Shown here piece by piece: positions 33,695-43,310 of a stretch of DNA of 48,822 nt. Origin of the DNA: Bacteroidota bacterium. Lineage in GTDB: Bacteria; Bacteroidota; Bacteroidia; Bacteroidales; Bacteroidaceae. Numbering within the stretch: the stretch's first letter is position 1; each line of letters opens with the position of its first letter. A model generated the notes under the pieces. It searched no databases and was not told where the DNA came from. It saw only the letters and a list, made by a program, of their open reading frames with translations. The position numbers and the translations under genes are program-made. The DNA lies in NCBI GenBank assembly GCA_023425865.1, contig JAFABV010000043.1, positions 1 through 48,822 of the forward strand, in the 5' to 3' direction.

Positions 33695-34741
33695 ATGAAA
33701 CAAATAAGATCATTGCTTCTCCTTCTGCTGGTGGCCTTGTTGCCCACGCAGCTCTTTGCCGCCAAGGAAGGGCATGGAGGTGAACTTAATATCCCCGAGA
33801 TTGTGCTCGAGCATCTCTCTGATGCCTACGAATGGCACATCGCCACTTACGAGGGCAAGAGCATCCATGTGCCGCTGCCCATCATCGTCAGGAGCAGTGC
33901 CACGGGTGAGTGGACGTTCTGCACGGCGGAGTCGCTGCCTGCACCGTTCTATTTCGATGCGGCACACCACGGCAAAATATATGAGCATTTGGCTGATGGC
34001 ACCACAGTGCGCCCCATCGACCTGAGCATTACCAAGACGGTGGCGCAGATATGGATTGTGACCATCGTGCTCATCGTGGTGTTTCTCACCTGTGCCCGCT
34101 GGTACAGCAAGCGCGACGAGAAGAGCGATGCCCCCAAAGGATTCGTGGGCATGATGGAGATGTTTGTGATGTATATCAACGACGATGTCATCAAGGCATC
34201 GATCGGTGAGAAGCATTACCGACGCTTCGCACCCTATCTCCTCACGGTGTTCTTCTTCATCCTCACCTGTAACCTTGTGGGCTTGATACCGGTATTTCCC
34301 GGTGGTGCCAACATCACGGGTAACATCAACGTCACCCTGTTTCTGGCGCTCTGCACCATGCTCGCCATCAATATCTTCGGCAGCAAGGAATATTGGGTAG
34401 ACATCTTCTGGCCGCACGTGCCTGTCTTCCTCAAGGCTCCTGTGCCTCTGATGCCCGTCATCGAGATGTTTGGCATCATCACCAAGCCTTTCGCCTTGAT
34501 GATACGTCTCTTTGCCAACATGATGGCCGGCCACGCGGTGATACTGAGTTTCACCTGCGTAATCTTCCTCGGCTGGTCAATGGGCGTGGGATTCGGTGTA
34601 GGACTCAATCTGTTCAGCGCGGTGATGCTGCTCTTTATCAACGCTCTGGAGTTGCTGGTGGCCTTCGTGCAGGCCTATGTGTTCACCCTGCTGAGTGCCG
34701 TATTCATTGGTCTGGCTCATCAGGAGCATGCCGAGGCATAA
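33695..34741 (+). CDS. atpB: F0 ATP synthase subunit a
   Basis: A 348-residue proton channel subunit. It begins with a signal-peptide-like segment (MKQIRSLLLLLLVALLPTQL, then FAAKEGHGGELN) and a periplasmic domain of about 90 residues before the first channel helix, longer than in E. coli (271 residues). The essential Arg is in KPFALMIRLFANMMAGH (about residue 265-281). LLFINALELLVAFVQAYVFT supplies the conserved helix near the C-terminus. It is typical of Bacteroidota a-subunits. The last residues are HQEHAEA. Confidence 0.95.
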   Translation: MKQIRSLLLLLLVALLPTQLFAAKEGHGGELNIPEIVLEHLSDAYEWHIATYEGKSIHVPLPIIVRSSATGEWTFCTAESLPAPFYFDAAHHGKIYEHLADGTTVRPIDLSITKTVAQIWIVTIVLIVVFLTCARWYSKRDEKSDAPKGFVGMMEMFVMYINDDVIKASIGEKHYRRFAPYLLTVFFFILTCNLVGLIPVFPGGANITGNINVTLFLALCTMLAINIFGSKEYWVDIFWPHVPVFLKAPVPLMPVIEMFGIITKPFALMIRLFANMMAGHAVILSFTCVIFLGWSMGVGFGVGLNLFSAVMLLFINALELLVAFVQAYVFTLLSAVFIGLAHQEHAEA

Positions 34742-34831
34742 CGGTTAAGGGGTTCAAACAGAGGATATTCGATCACATTAGTTAGATTATAACAATATAA
34801 CATTAAATAACAACTTAAACTTCTTAAGATT

Positions 34832-35074
34832 ATGATTATTTCAACATTATTGGCTGCTGAAGGCCTTGCACAGCTCGGCTGTGGTATTGGTGCTGGTATT
34901 GCAACTATTGGTGCAGGTATTGGTATTGGTAAGATTGGTGGCCAGGCCATGGATGCCATCGCCCGTCAGCCTGAGGCATCTGGTAAGATCCAGAGCAACA
35001 TGATTCTGACTTCTGCCTTCGTCGAGGGGTGTGCCCTCTTCGCTATCGCAGCTTGTGCATTCTTGATCAAATAA
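34832..35074 (+). CDS. atpE: F0 ATP synthase subunit c
   Basis: An 80-residue two-helix protein. The first helix is Gly-rich (GAGIATIGAGIGIGKIGG), the loop is ARQPEASGK, and the second helix carries the ion-binding Glu65 in SAFVEGCALF. The Gln of the first helix and the Ser after the Glu that mark sodium-binding rings are replaced by Ile32 and Gly66, so protons are the likely coupling ion. Proton coupling is inference from these residues. Confidence 0.95.
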   Translation: MIISTLLAAEGLAQLGCGIGAGIATIGAGIGIGKIGGQAMDAIARQPEASGKIQSNMILTSAFVEGCALFAIAACAFLIK

Positions 35075-35083
35075 AGAATACGA

Positions 35084-35608
35084 ATGGAGAATTTACCATC
35101 AATATTAACGCCAGACCTGGGCCTCTTGTTCTGGATGCTCTTGGCGTTCTTGGTGGTCTTTGGTGTTCTTGCTAAATTCGGTTTCCCTGCCATTGTATCA
35201 ATGGTGGAGAACCGAAAGAAGTATATTGACGAGAGTTTGCGCAAGGCACATGAAGCCTCAGAACGACTTGAGAATATCAAGCAGGAAGGCGAGTCCATGC
35301 TGCAGGAGGCACGTGAGAAGCAGGCGCAGTTGCTGAAAGAGGCAACGGCCACCCGCGATGCCATCGTTGAGAAAGCACAAGAGAAGGCGAGTGAGGAAAG
35401 CGCTCGACTGCTGTCTGACGCACGTGCACAGATAGAGGCCGAGAAGCAGAACGCCATTCGCGAGATCAGGTCCCAGGTGGCAGAACTCTCTGTGAAGATC
35501 GCGGAGAAGATTGTCAAGGAACAGCTTTCATCCAACGCGAAGCAAATGGGTCTTATCGACAAACTGCTGGATGAGGTTTCTGTTGATGTAAACGTGAACA
35601 ATAAATGA
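35084..35608 (+). CDS. atpF: F0 ATP synthase subunit b
   Basis: A 174-residue stator subunit with one N-terminal membrane helix (GLLFWMLLAFLVVFGVLAKF, about residues 12-31) and a long, charged amphipathic helix from about 45 to 165 (KAHEASERLENIKQEGESML and after), which forms the right-handed coiled-coil dimer. It begins 9 bases after atpE and ends 7 bases before atpH. A single b gene means a homodimeric stalk. Confidence 0.93.
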   Translation: MENLPSILTPDLGLLFWMLLAFLVVFGVLAKFGFPAIVSMVENRKKYIDESLRKAHEASERLENIKQEGESMLQEAREKQAQLLKEATATRDAIVEKAQEKASEESARLLSDARAQIEAEKQNAIREIRSQVAELSVKIAEKIVKEQLSSNAKQMGLIDKLLDEVSVDVNVNNK

Positions 35609-35615
35609 GCCAGTT

Positions 35616-36152
35616 ATGGATTTAGGTGTAATATCGGTTAGATATGCCCGTGCGCTCCTCAAGAGTGCCGTGGCGCTCAAGCAGGAGGAACGGGTTTACC
35701 AGGAAATGCAGGTGCTCTCGCAGAGCTATCTTCAGGTGCCCGCCCTCAGGCTTACGATAGACAATCCAATGCTCACCTCAGACAAGAAGAAGGGATTGCT
35801 GGAGACTGCTTGCGGCGGAAACGTCGCCGAGATCACCGGACGGTTCCTGCAGCTGGTGCTGAAGGAGGGCAGGGAGAGTGCCCTGCAATTCATGGCCCAA
35901 TCATACATCACGCTTTATCGTCAGCAGAAGAATATCACTCGTGGTAAACTGACCACAGCTGTTGCCGTCTTGCCAGAAACAGAGGCTAAGATGCGGGCAA
36001 TGGTGGAGAGTAAGACTCATGGTACCGTGGAGTTCAACACCGAGGTCGACGAAAGCATCTTGGGAGGATTTATCCTCGAATACGATACTTATCGTATGGA
36101 TGCCAGCGTCAAGTCAAAGCTGAACAATATTTTGGTACAATTAAAGAAGTAA
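35616..36152 (+). CDS. atpH: F1 ATP synthase subunit delta
   Basis: A 178-residue subunit that clamps the stator to the top of the alpha/beta hexamer. The N-terminal helical domain (MDLGVISVRYARALLKSAVA) and the C-terminal VDESILGGFILEYDTYRMDA with SVKSKLNNILVQLKK are family signatures. It is followed by a 60-base gap before atpA that holds no terminator. Confidence 0.92.
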   Translation: MDLGVISVRYARALLKSAVALKQEERVYQEMQVLSQSYLQVPALRLTIDNPMLTSDKKKGLLETACGGNVAEITGRFLQLVLKEGRESALQFMAQSYITLYRQQKNITRGKLTTAVAVLPETEAKMRAMVESKTHGTVEFNTEVDESILGGFILEYDTYRMDASVKSKLNNILVQLKK

Positions 36153-36212
36153 AAGCAACTATGCTTATAGGGGCTTTCCACTCTACTGTTTAAATATAGA
36201 ATATAACAAATA

Positions 36213-37796
36213 ATGTCTGATAATATTAAACCAAGCGAAGTATCAGAAGTTCTCTTGAGGCAGCTTGAAAATATCAATGCTGATGAGAAGTTCGATGAAG
36301 TAGGTACAGTGCTCACGGTTTCTGATGGCGTGGCGCGTGTCTATGGACTGCGCAATGCTGAGGCCAACGAACTGCTTGAGTTTGAAAATGGCACGATGGC
36401 AATTGTGATGAACCTCGAGGAAGACAACGTAGGTTGTATCCTTTTGGGTCCCACAACAGGCATCAAGGAGGGTCAGAAGGTGAAGCGCACGCACCGTATT
36501 GCGTCGATTCGCGTCAACGATGGCTTCCTCGGTCGTGTGGTCAACCCGCTGGGTGAGCCTATTGACGGCAAGGGAGACATCGACATGAGCACCTCATTTG
36601 AGATGCCCCTCGACCGCAAGGCACCGGGCGTGATTTACCGTCAGCCCGTGAAGGAGCCGTTGCAGACTGGTCTGAAGGCCGTCGACTCGATGATTCCTAT
36701 CGGTCGCGGACAGCGTGAGCTGATCATCGGCGACCGCCAGACGGGTAAGACCGCTGTGGCCATCGATACCATCATCAACCAGAAAGGCAACTACGAGGCT
36801 GGCAAGCCCGTGTACTGTATCTATGTGGCTATCGGTCAGAAGGCCAGTACGGTGGCCGCCCTCGTGCAGACCCTCAAGGAGCACGGCGCACTGCCTTACA
36901 CCATCATCGTGAGTGCAACGGCTGCCGACCCTGCCGCCATGCAGTATTACGCGCCGTTTGCCGGTGCTGCCATCGGTGAGTATTTCCGCGACCGCGGCTA
37001 CCATGCCTTGGTGGTGTACGACGATTTGTCGAAGCAGGCCGTGGCCTATCGTGAGATTTCACTGATTCTGCGTCGTCCTTCCGGACGTGAGGCTTATCCC
37101 GGTGACGTGTTCTACCTGCACTCTCGTTTGCTTGAGCGTGCGGCCCGTATCAACGATCAGCAGGAGGTGGCTGAGCAGATGAACGACCTGCCCGCCTGCA
37201 TGGAAGGTCACGTAAAGGGTGGTGGCTCGTTGACGGCTCTGCCTATCATCGAGACACAGGCCGGTGACGTGTCCGCTTACATCCCCACCAACGTGATTTC
37301 TATCACCGACGGTCAGATCTATTTGGAAACCGACCTCTTCAACCAGGGCTTCCGTCCTGCCATCAACGTGGGTATCTCGGTATCGCGTGTGGGTGGCTCG
37401 GCACAAGTCAAGAGCATGAAGAAAGTGGCCGGTACGCTGAAGATTGACATGGCACAGTATCGTGAGTTGGAGGCTTTCTCTAAGTTCTCCAGCGACATGG
37501 ATCCTGTTACAGCCATGACCATCGACCGTGGCCGTAAGAACAACCAGTTGCTCGTTCAGCCTCAGTACAGCCCAATGCCGGTAGGCGACCAGATCGCTAT
37601 TCTCTATTGCGGCGTTAACGGACTTATGCATGATGTGCCTGTAGATAAGGTGCGTGCTTGTCAGGAGCAGTTCCTTGAGTCGATGCGCTCTCAGCATCAG
37701 GATGTGCTCGACTCATTGGCCAGCGGACAGCTTACTGATGAGAGCATCCAGACCATCAAGGATGTAATGGCTGGCGTTGCCGGACAGTTTAAATAG
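36213..37796 (+). CDS. atpA: F1 ATP synthase subunit alpha
   Basis: A 527-residue regulatory nucleotide-binding subunit. The barrel domain opens MSDNIKPSEVSEVLLRQLEN; Walker A is GDRQTGKTA (about residues 170-178). The arginine finger that completes the catalytic site is in GISVSRVGGSAQ (about 390). Start at ATG 36213 is standard. The gap to atpG is 9 bases. Sequence is complete with no missing key residue. Confidence 0.97.
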   Translation: MSDNIKPSEVSEVLLRQLENINADEKFDEVGTVLTVSDGVARVYGLRNAEANELLEFENGTMAIVMNLEEDNVGCILLGPTTGIKEGQKVKRTHRIASIRVNDGFLGRVVNPLGEPIDGKGDIDMSTSFEMPLDRKAPGVIYRQPVKEPLQTGLKAVDSMIPIGRGQRELIIGDRQTGKTAVAIDTIINQKGNYEAGKPVYCIYVAIGQKASTVAALVQTLKEHGALPYTIIVSATAADPAAMQYYAPFAGAAIGEYFRDRGYHALVVYDDLSKQAVAYREISLILRRPSGREAYPGDVFYLHSRLLERAARINDQQEVAEQMNDLPACMEGHVKGGGSLTALPIIETQAGDVSAYIPTNVISITDGQIYLETDLFNQGFRPAINVGISVSRVGGSAQVKSMKKVAGTLKIDMAQYRELEAFSKFSSDMDPVTAMTIDRGRKNNQLLVQPQYSPMPVGDQIAILYCGVNGLMHDVPVDKVRACQEQFLESMRSQHQDVLDSLASGQLTDESIQTIKDVMAGVAGQFK

Positions 37797-37805
37797 TGCG
37801 AGCTT

Positions 37806-38780
37806 ATGCCTTCATTAAAAGAGATTAAGACCCGTATAGCCTCCGTGAAAAGCACCCGTAAGATTACGAGTGCCATGAAGATGGTGGCATCGTCGAAGTT
37901 GCATCATGCGCAGACGGCCATACAGAATATGCTTCCCTACGAAAATCAGTTGGAGCATATCCTCAAGGCCTTCCTCGCTTCTGTGCCCGAGGCTCAGAGC
38001 GTGTATGATGAGGAGCGCGCTGAGGTGAAAAAGGTGGCATTGATTGTCTTTTCTTCCAACAGTTCGCTCTGTGGCGGATTCAACGGCAACATCATTCGAC
38101 TGCTTCAACAGGCTATCGACGGGTACAAGGCTCAAGGCGTCAGCGATATCACGATTTATCCCATAGGGCGTAAGGTGGCAGAGAAGGTCATCAAGTGGGG
38201 CTACCATCCTGCTGGCGACTTTACAGAATTGGCCGAGAAACCCAGTGCGGCACACTGTGCGGAGATAGCTACCGAATTGGCAGGGAAGTTTGCCCGCCAC
38301 GAGATAGATAAGGTAGAACTCATCTATCATCATTTCAAGAGTGCCGGCTCGCAGATTCTCACACGCTCTACCTTGCTTCCTATTGACCTCTCTACAGAGA
38401 ATATCGGAAGCTCTAACGACCGTGACCTGACATCCAATATGGTGACGGCTAAGGCTCAGGAGTACCTTCGTAAGAGGGGAGAGGGAGAGAGTCGCAAGAA
38501 TGGAGACGATGCGAAGCCGCTCAATGACGACTTCATTGTTGAGCCCAATCTGGAGTCTGTGCTCTCGGTGCTGGTTCCAAAGTTGCTCAACCTGATGGTT
38601 TATACTGCCTTGCTCGATAGCAACGCCTCTGAGCATGCTGCCCGCATGGTTGCCATGCAGACGGCTACCGACAATGCCGACGAGATTTTGCGTACCCTCA
38701 ACCTGCAATACAACAAGAGCCGTCAGGCTGCCATTACCAGTGAGTTGCTGGATATTGTGGGCGGTAGTGTAAACAATTAG
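37806..38780 (+). CDS. atpG: F1 ATP synthase subunit gamma
   Basis: A 324-residue central-shaft subunit: MPSLKEIKTRIASVKSTRKI at the start and the C-terminal coiled coil with LLDSNASEHAARMVAMQTAT at the end. It is about 35 residues longer than E. coli gamma, mainly from a charged insertion near residue 220-245 (KRGEGESRKNGDDAKPLNDD). It closes the operon, which ends with a strong terminator 78 bases downstream. The insertion is in a variable loop away from the shaft, so function should be normal. Confidence 0.94.
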   Translation: MPSLKEIKTRIASVKSTRKITSAMKMVASSKLHHAQTAIQNMLPYENQLEHILKAFLASVPEAQSVYDEERAEVKKVALIVFSSNSSLCGGFNGNIIRLLQQAIDGYKAQGVSDITIYPIGRKVAEKVIKWGYHPAGDFTELAEKPSAAHCAEIATELAGKFARHEIDKVELIYHHFKSAGSQILTRSTLLPIDLSTENIGSSNDRDLTSNMVTAKAQEYLRKRGEGESRKNGDDAKPLNDDFIVEPNLESVLSVLVPKLLNLMVYTALLDSNASEHAARMVAMQTATDNADEILRTLNLQYNKSRQAAITSELLDIVGGSVNN

Positions 38781-38858
38781 GTCTCTATTTGTAAAGCGTT
38801 GTTCACTGACCGTATCAATCTTTTCGATGTTGAACTGAAGTCTATCATCATAGACACT

Positions 38859-38902
38859 TATACCAAAACAGGCAACCCGGTTGGGCTGCCTGTTTTGGTA
38901 TA
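38859..38902. terminator. Bidirectional terminator between atpG and putA
   Basis: A perfect 16-bp stem (38859-38874 with 38887-38902) with a 12-base loop. Loop and stem base contain A and T runs on both sides. It serves converging genes. Confidence 0.9.
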
Positions 38903-38932
38903 GTTTGTATAGAGTTTGCCGTATGCTTGAGT

Positions 38933-41900
38933 TCATCCCACCCCATACTCCTCATCGAGCTGTGGCGCGGTATCCTGTCCGCTGCCATAGCGGTGGTACT
39001 CAAAGCAGATGCTCTGTTCCTTGAGATAGTGGATGAGTTCCACGCGCCCATTCCTGACGGGAGTCTCGGTAGAAATAAAGAGGTCTTTTTCCGCGGCCCT
39101 CGTATAGAGCTCGATGGGGATGTTGGCCGAGCAAGTGCGGATACGCTCGTATTGGGGCATGGATGCCACAAAGTCGTTGAGCGGCTCTTGCTTCACCTGT
39201 ACTCCTAATGTAGCAAGTTTGGCATCGAGAATGGCGCGCTCACCAGTGTCGTGACTAACGGTGAGTGGCGTGCCGCAGGTCTTGGCAGCAAGAGCCACCA
39301 TCAGCACCTGAGCATCGGTGTCGGCAGGGAAGAGGCGTAGCGCCATGCCACCTTTGAGAGGCAGATAGCGGAACACATTCTGTTCGCCGGCGCAGTTGTT
39401 CCAATCGCGCGGCCGAGAGAACTCCTCTTTCCATGCTTCAGCATAACTCTTCTGATAGTCGGTCGTCGAGCCAGCCTTATCACTGATGACGGTAAGCTGC
39501 TGGCAGTAGTTGGGGCCTCCGGCCTTGAGTCCCGGACCGAAAGCCGAGCGCTTCATGCCACCAAAGGGTTGGCGGTTGACGATGGCACCCGTGATGCCAC
39601 GGTTGATATAGAGGTTACCGGCTTCGATGGTGTCGCGCCAGAGTTTGCGCTCCCTCTCGTCTAATGTCTGGAGACCCGAGGTGAGTCCGTAGTCAAGACT
39701 GTTGACCAGGCTGATGGCCTCTTCGAGGGTATCGAAAGGAGCCACAGAGAGCAGCGGCCCGAATAGTTCGGTGCGGAATGAGAAATTCTCTGGTTTCACG
39801 CCTAACTTGATGGCAGGTGCCATGATGTATTTGCGCTTGTCGACGAAGCGTGGCTCTACAAGCCATGACTCACCCTCCTCTAACTGCCCGGCGGCTTGCA
39901 GCAGCTTCTCGTTGCGGTTGGTAATCATCGGTCCAACGATATTCCCGGCATCCCATACGCCACCTACCTTCAAGCTGATGGCGCAGTCGCGCAGTTTTTC
40001 GCGGAAGTCCTTTCGGTTATAAACCGACCGCTCCACCAAGAGCAGAGAGCAGGCCGAGCATTTCTGTCCGGCATTGCCGAAGGCAGAATGGCAGGCATTC
40101 ATGATGCCATGATCCATGTCAGCCGATGCGGTGATGATCATGGCGTTCTTCCCACCCGTCTCCGCCGATAGTGGCGTGGTGGGTTTGGCATGCAGTATCT
40201 GCTGGGCTGTGTCGGTGCCACCGGTGAGTATGATGTGCTTCACTTCAGGTGCCTGCGTCAGCACGTTGAGCGCCTCGCGGTCGGTGATGACCACCTGCAG
40301 CGCCTCCTTGGGTACACCAGCTTCCCAGAAAGCCTGGGCGAAGAGCCATGCCACTGGCGCAGCCACAGAGGCGGGCTTGAGGATGACGGTGTTGCCGGCG
40401 GCCAAGGCTGCGGCGACGCCACCGCAAGGTATGGCGCAGGGGAAGTTCCAGGGTGAGATAACGAGTATGGTGCCCTTAGGCTGGATGTCAACGTCGTCGA
40501 AAGCGTAGAATTTCTTCATCGAGGTGGTATAGAAGCGGGCATAGTCAATGCCTTCCGACACCTCCACGTCGCCTTCCACTACGGTCTTGCCCGTTACGGC
40601 ACACATGCAGCCGATGAGGTCGCCTCGCTGGTTGCCCATGCGGTTGGCAGCATCATGCAGTATGCGGTGGCGCTCCTCAATGGTGGTATTACGCCAGCCC
40701 TTCGGATCGGCAGCCGCAATTTCGAGAATCTCTTTTACCTGCTCAGCGTTGGTGCGCGACATTTCACAAACCTTCACGTCTTCCTCGGCGCTACGGTCGT
40801 AATAGTCTTGGCGGCTGTCGTTCACCACCTCCTTGTCTCCAATCTGGGTAGGAATGACATAAGGCTTATCGGCAGGAGTCTTCTTCCATTTCTTGAATAT
40901 TTCGCGCTGCCACTCCTGATTCACCTCACGGTCGAAGTCGGTGTCGGGTTCGTTGGCCATGACGTCGGCTGGATCCACGGGTGCGTAGGGTGCCAAGCGG
41001 TTTTGTGTGCGTTTGGACTGATGGGTGAGAGTGTCTTTGATGGCGTAGGCATCCTCAAATTGCTTCTTCAAGAAGTCCCAGGTCTTAGTGCCGGGCTTGA
41101 GGTTGAAGGAGTGGGTGAGAAAATTGTCGGGCGCCGTATTCTCGTCCATGCGTCGCACCAGGTATGACACGGCGTTGAGGAAATGCTCATCGTGTACCAC
41201 AGGAGTATAGAGAATGACATGGTTGCCCAGTTTAGACTGCGCGCGCCATACATGGTCGGCCATGCCTTCGAGCATCTCGAAACTGAAGTCTTCTTTGGGT
41301 GTACCATACTTCTCGGTGAGCAGGTAAGCGTAAGAGATGGTGTAGAGGTTGTGCGACGCAATGCCGATGTTGAGGCATTTGGCATTCTCAGGCAGCAATC
41401 CGCGCTCGATGAGATGCAGATAGTTGGCATCCACCTCGGTCTTGTTGGGCCTGATGGGATTTGGCCATCCGCGCAGTGACGACACCACGGTCTCCATGTC
41501 GAGGTTGGCACCCTTCACGATGCGCACTTTGATGGGAGCGCCTCCGCGGGCACACCGCTCTTTGGCAAAGTCGAGCAGCTGTGTCTGGAAGTCCCATGCA
41601 TCAGCGAGATACGCTTGCACAACGATGCCGGCGGAGTAATGCAGGAACTCTGGCTTCGACAGCGTTTCCATGAATATCCGTAGGGTGAGGTGAGCGTCTT
41701 TGTATTCCTCCATGTCGAGGTTGACAAACTTATAGTGTTTCTGCCCATTCTCATCGACAAAGGGATACTCCATGGCAGTCTTGTAGAGTTCGGTCATACG
41801 TCGCACGAGTTCGGGGAACGACTCCTCATAGTTGAGTGCATGTGTTTGTGCGTAGACGCCCGAAATCTTCACCGAGATATAGTTGATGTCAGGTTCCTTC

Positions 41901-42400
41901 AGTGCTTCAAGGGTGTTATAGTAGCGTCGGTCGGCTTCCTCATTGCCCAGTACCACCTCGCCCAGAAGATTTACGTTCTGTCCGATACGCTGCTCGCGGC
42001 GCGTGGCCAAGTGCTTGGTGAGATGAGGTCGGGCCGCGTCGATGATGACACGTGAGGTGTCCATACGCAGGCGTTTCTTGATGATGGGTATGGCAATCGG
42101 GAAGAAGTGATAACCAAATGCCTGGTACATCTTGAATAGAAACGCGTCGCGGGAGTTGAGGAATTTGGGCACACCATACTCGTCAATCAGCCTCTTGATG
42201 CGTTTGGCCAGTTTGCCATCGTCACGTATCTGGGAACTTTCGTCAAGCATCTTCACTAAGAAGCGCTTGTCATTAGGTCGTTCCACCATGGTGGCGTATT
42301 TGTGTTGTTCACTACGCTCGGCAGAGGTAATTGTTTCCTGACTGGTGTTATAGAGAGTCATGAGCCATGACTCCACTTCTTGGATGGTAGGTCTCTCCAT
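38933..42400 (-). CDS. putA: Bifunctional proline dehydrogenase / L-glutamate gamma-semialdehyde dehydrogenase
   Basis: A 1155-residue fusion that oxidises proline to glutamate. The first part (about residues 40-480) is a FAD-dependent proline dehydrogenase barrel with INYISVKISGVYAQ and IKVRIVKGANLDME. The second (about 580-1050) is an aldehyde dehydrogenase with ISPWNFPCAIPCGG, the glutamate in SAETGGKNAMII and the catalytic Cys in NAGQKCSACSLL. The N-terminal ribbon-helix-helix domain of trifunctional PutA is missing, so it does not repress its own gene. The C-terminal 150 residues are an ALDH-like tail. The 5' leader is unusually long (about 215 bases). Confidence 0.93.
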   Translation of the reverse strand: MERPTIQEVESWLMTLYNTSQETITSAERSEQHKYATMVERPNDKRFLVKMLDESSQIRDDGKLAKRIKRLIDEYGVPKFLNSRDAFLFKMYQAFGYHFFPIAIPIIKKRLRMDTSRVIIDAARPHLTKHLATRREQRIGQNVNLLGEVVLGNEEADRRYYNTLEALKEPDINYISVKISGVYAQTHALNYEESFPELVRRMTELYKTAMEYPFVDENGQKHYKFVNLDMEEYKDAHLTLRIFMETLSKPEFLHYSAGIVVQAYLADAWDFQTQLLDFAKERCARGGAPIKVRIVKGANLDMETVVSSLRGWPNPIRPNKTEVDANYLHLIERGLLPENAKCLNIGIASHNLYTISYAYLLTEKYGTPKEDFSFEMLEGMADHVWRAQSKLGNHVILYTPVVHDEHFLNAVSYLVRRMDENTAPDNFLTHSFNLKPGTKTWDFLKKQFEDAYAIKDTLTHQSKRTQNRLAPYAPVDPADVMANEPDTDFDREVNQEWQREIFKKWKKTPADKPYVIPTQIGDKEVVNDSRQDYYDRSAEEDVKVCEMSRTNAEQVKEILEIAAADPKGWRNTTIEERHRILHDAANRMGNQRGDLIGCMCAVTGKTVVEGDVEVSEGIDYARFYTTSMKKFYAFDDVDIQPKGTILVISPWNFPCAIPCGGVAAALAAGNTVILKPASVAAPVAWLFAQAFWEAGVPKEALQVVITDREALNVLTQAPEVKHIILTGGTDTAQQILHAKPTTPLSAETGGKNAMIITASADMDHGIMNACHSAFGNAGQKCSACSLLLVERSVYNRKDFREKLRDCAISLKVGGVWDAGNIVGPMITNRNEKLLQAAGQLEEGESWLVEPRFVDKRKYIMAPAIKLGVKPENFSFRTELFGPLLSVAPFDTLEEAISLVNSLDYGLTSGLQTLDERERKLWRDTIEAGNLYINRGITGAIVNRQPFGGMKRSAFGPGLKAGGPNYCQQLTVISDKAGSTTDYQKSYAEAWKEEFSRPRDWNNCAGEQNVFRYLPLKGGMALRLFPADTDAQVLMVALAAKTCGTPLTVSHDTGERAILDAKLATLGVQVKQEPLNDFVASMPQYERIRTCSANIPIELYTRAAEKDLFISTETPVRNGRVELIHYLKEQSICFEYHRYGSGQDTAPQLDEEYGVG

Positions 42401-42622
42401 GATGTTTCATGTTTTGTGGTTGGTGGTTGAAGGGGGAATAGCATATCGCTGCCACGCGCCACGGTCCTCCTTGTCGGTAGTGGGTGACAGTCTATCGCCC
42501 TGCTGTCGGACTAAACATGACAGCCCTGTAACGGTGTAGTACCGATAAGGCCTGGAGGGTATAGTAGTCAAAACAAAATCTTCTCATCTCTCTTATTTTT
42601 GTATTTCTTATAAATATAATTG
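42401..42622 (-). promoter_or_regulatory. Long 5' leader of putA with alternative hairpins
   Basis: If the promoter at 42623-42653 is used, the transcript has a leader of about 215 bases. GACAG (42486-42490), CTGTC (42503-42507) and GACAG (42519-42523, part of GACAGC) allow two mutually exclusive stems, and CGGT/ACCG near 42532-42544 makes a third small hairpin. No known riboswitch class is recognised. Confidence 0.35.
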
Positions 42623-42653
42623 CAAATATAAAAGATATGAAGTCTATTTCCAA
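42623..42653 (-). promoter_or_regulatory. Predicted promoter for putA
   Basis: Minus strand: TTG (42653-42651), 20-base spacer, TATATTTG (42630-42623). A second, nearer promoter cannot be excluded. Confidence 0.55.
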
Positions 42654-42782
42654 ATATTTCTTCTAATTTTTCGATATTATTTGTGCAATGTGTCAAATTG
42701 TAAGGTATGCGTTGGTGTATTGGTGGACTTGGCATACTCTTTGCTTTCTTGGTATTATCAAGGTTAACTACAATTATCTATT

Positions 42783-43259
42783 ATGCTGAGAAAATTAATC
42801 AATCCGTATGTCGGGCAAGATGGTTACAACTGTATAGGTTGCAGCCCTGGCAATCCTATTGGTTTGCATTTGGAATTTTGGGAAGACGGTGACGAGATTG
42901 TCACCGAATGGTCACCATCTGCTAATTACCAGGGGTGGGTCAATACGCTCCATGGGGGCATCATATCCACGTTGGTGGATGAGATCGCAGGGTGGGTGGT
43001 TACGCGCAAGTTGCAGACCGCGGGAATGACGACATCACTGAACGTCAAGTTCTTGAAACCCGTCTATACCACAGAGCCCAAGATCACGTTGCGTGCTTCC
43101 ATCGCCAACCATAGGCGCAATTTCGTAGTGATTCACGTAACCTTGATCAACAGTCGGGGTGAGGTATGTGATGAAGGCGATGCCACTTACTATGCCTTCG
43201 ACCACGAGCGGGCTAAGGAAATGAAGTTCATGGCATGTAAGGTCGAGGGTGAGGAATAA
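42783..43259 (+). CDS. PaaI-type hotdog-fold thioesterase
   Basis: A 158-residue protein of the 4HBT/PaaI group, which hydrolyses acyl-CoA thioesters. GWVNTLHGGIISTLVDEIAG (about residues 51-70) holds the HGG turn and the catalytic Asp/Glu in the long helix; VKFLKPVYTTEPKITLRASI forms the central sheet. The N-terminus carries YNCIGCSPGNPIGLHL, with two close cysteines as in some PaaI relatives. Substrate unknown. It stands alone on plus, between divergent putA and convergent hisC. ATG 42783 is preferred; an overlapping frame at 42707-42892 is not a gene. Confidence 0.85.
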   Translation: MLRKLINPYVGQDGYNCIGCSPGNPIGLHLEFWEDGDEIVTEWSPSANYQGWVNTLHGGIISTLVDEIAGWVVTRKLQTAGMTTSLNVKFLKPVYTTEPKITLRASIANHRRNFVVIHVTLINSRGEVCDEGDATYYAFDHERAKEMKFMACKVEGEE

Positions 43260-43277
43260 GCCCCCTCTGCTCCCTTT

Positions 43278-43293
43278 CCCCCTCGTTTGGGGG
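43278..43293. terminator. Weak GC-rich hairpin between the thioesterase and hisC
   Basis: CCCCC (43278-43282) pairs with GGGGG (43289-43293) around a 6-base loop, in the 51-base gap between converging genes. Only a short T-run follows on plus (GGTTTTC), so its role as terminator is uncertain. Confidence 0.35.
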
Positions 43294-43310
43294 CAGGGGA
43301 GGAAAGGTTT

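Noticed and set aside
42707..42892. A 61-codon frame ahead of the thioesterase
   Set aside because: It overlaps the thioesterase start in another frame. The hotdog protein is clearly the gene.
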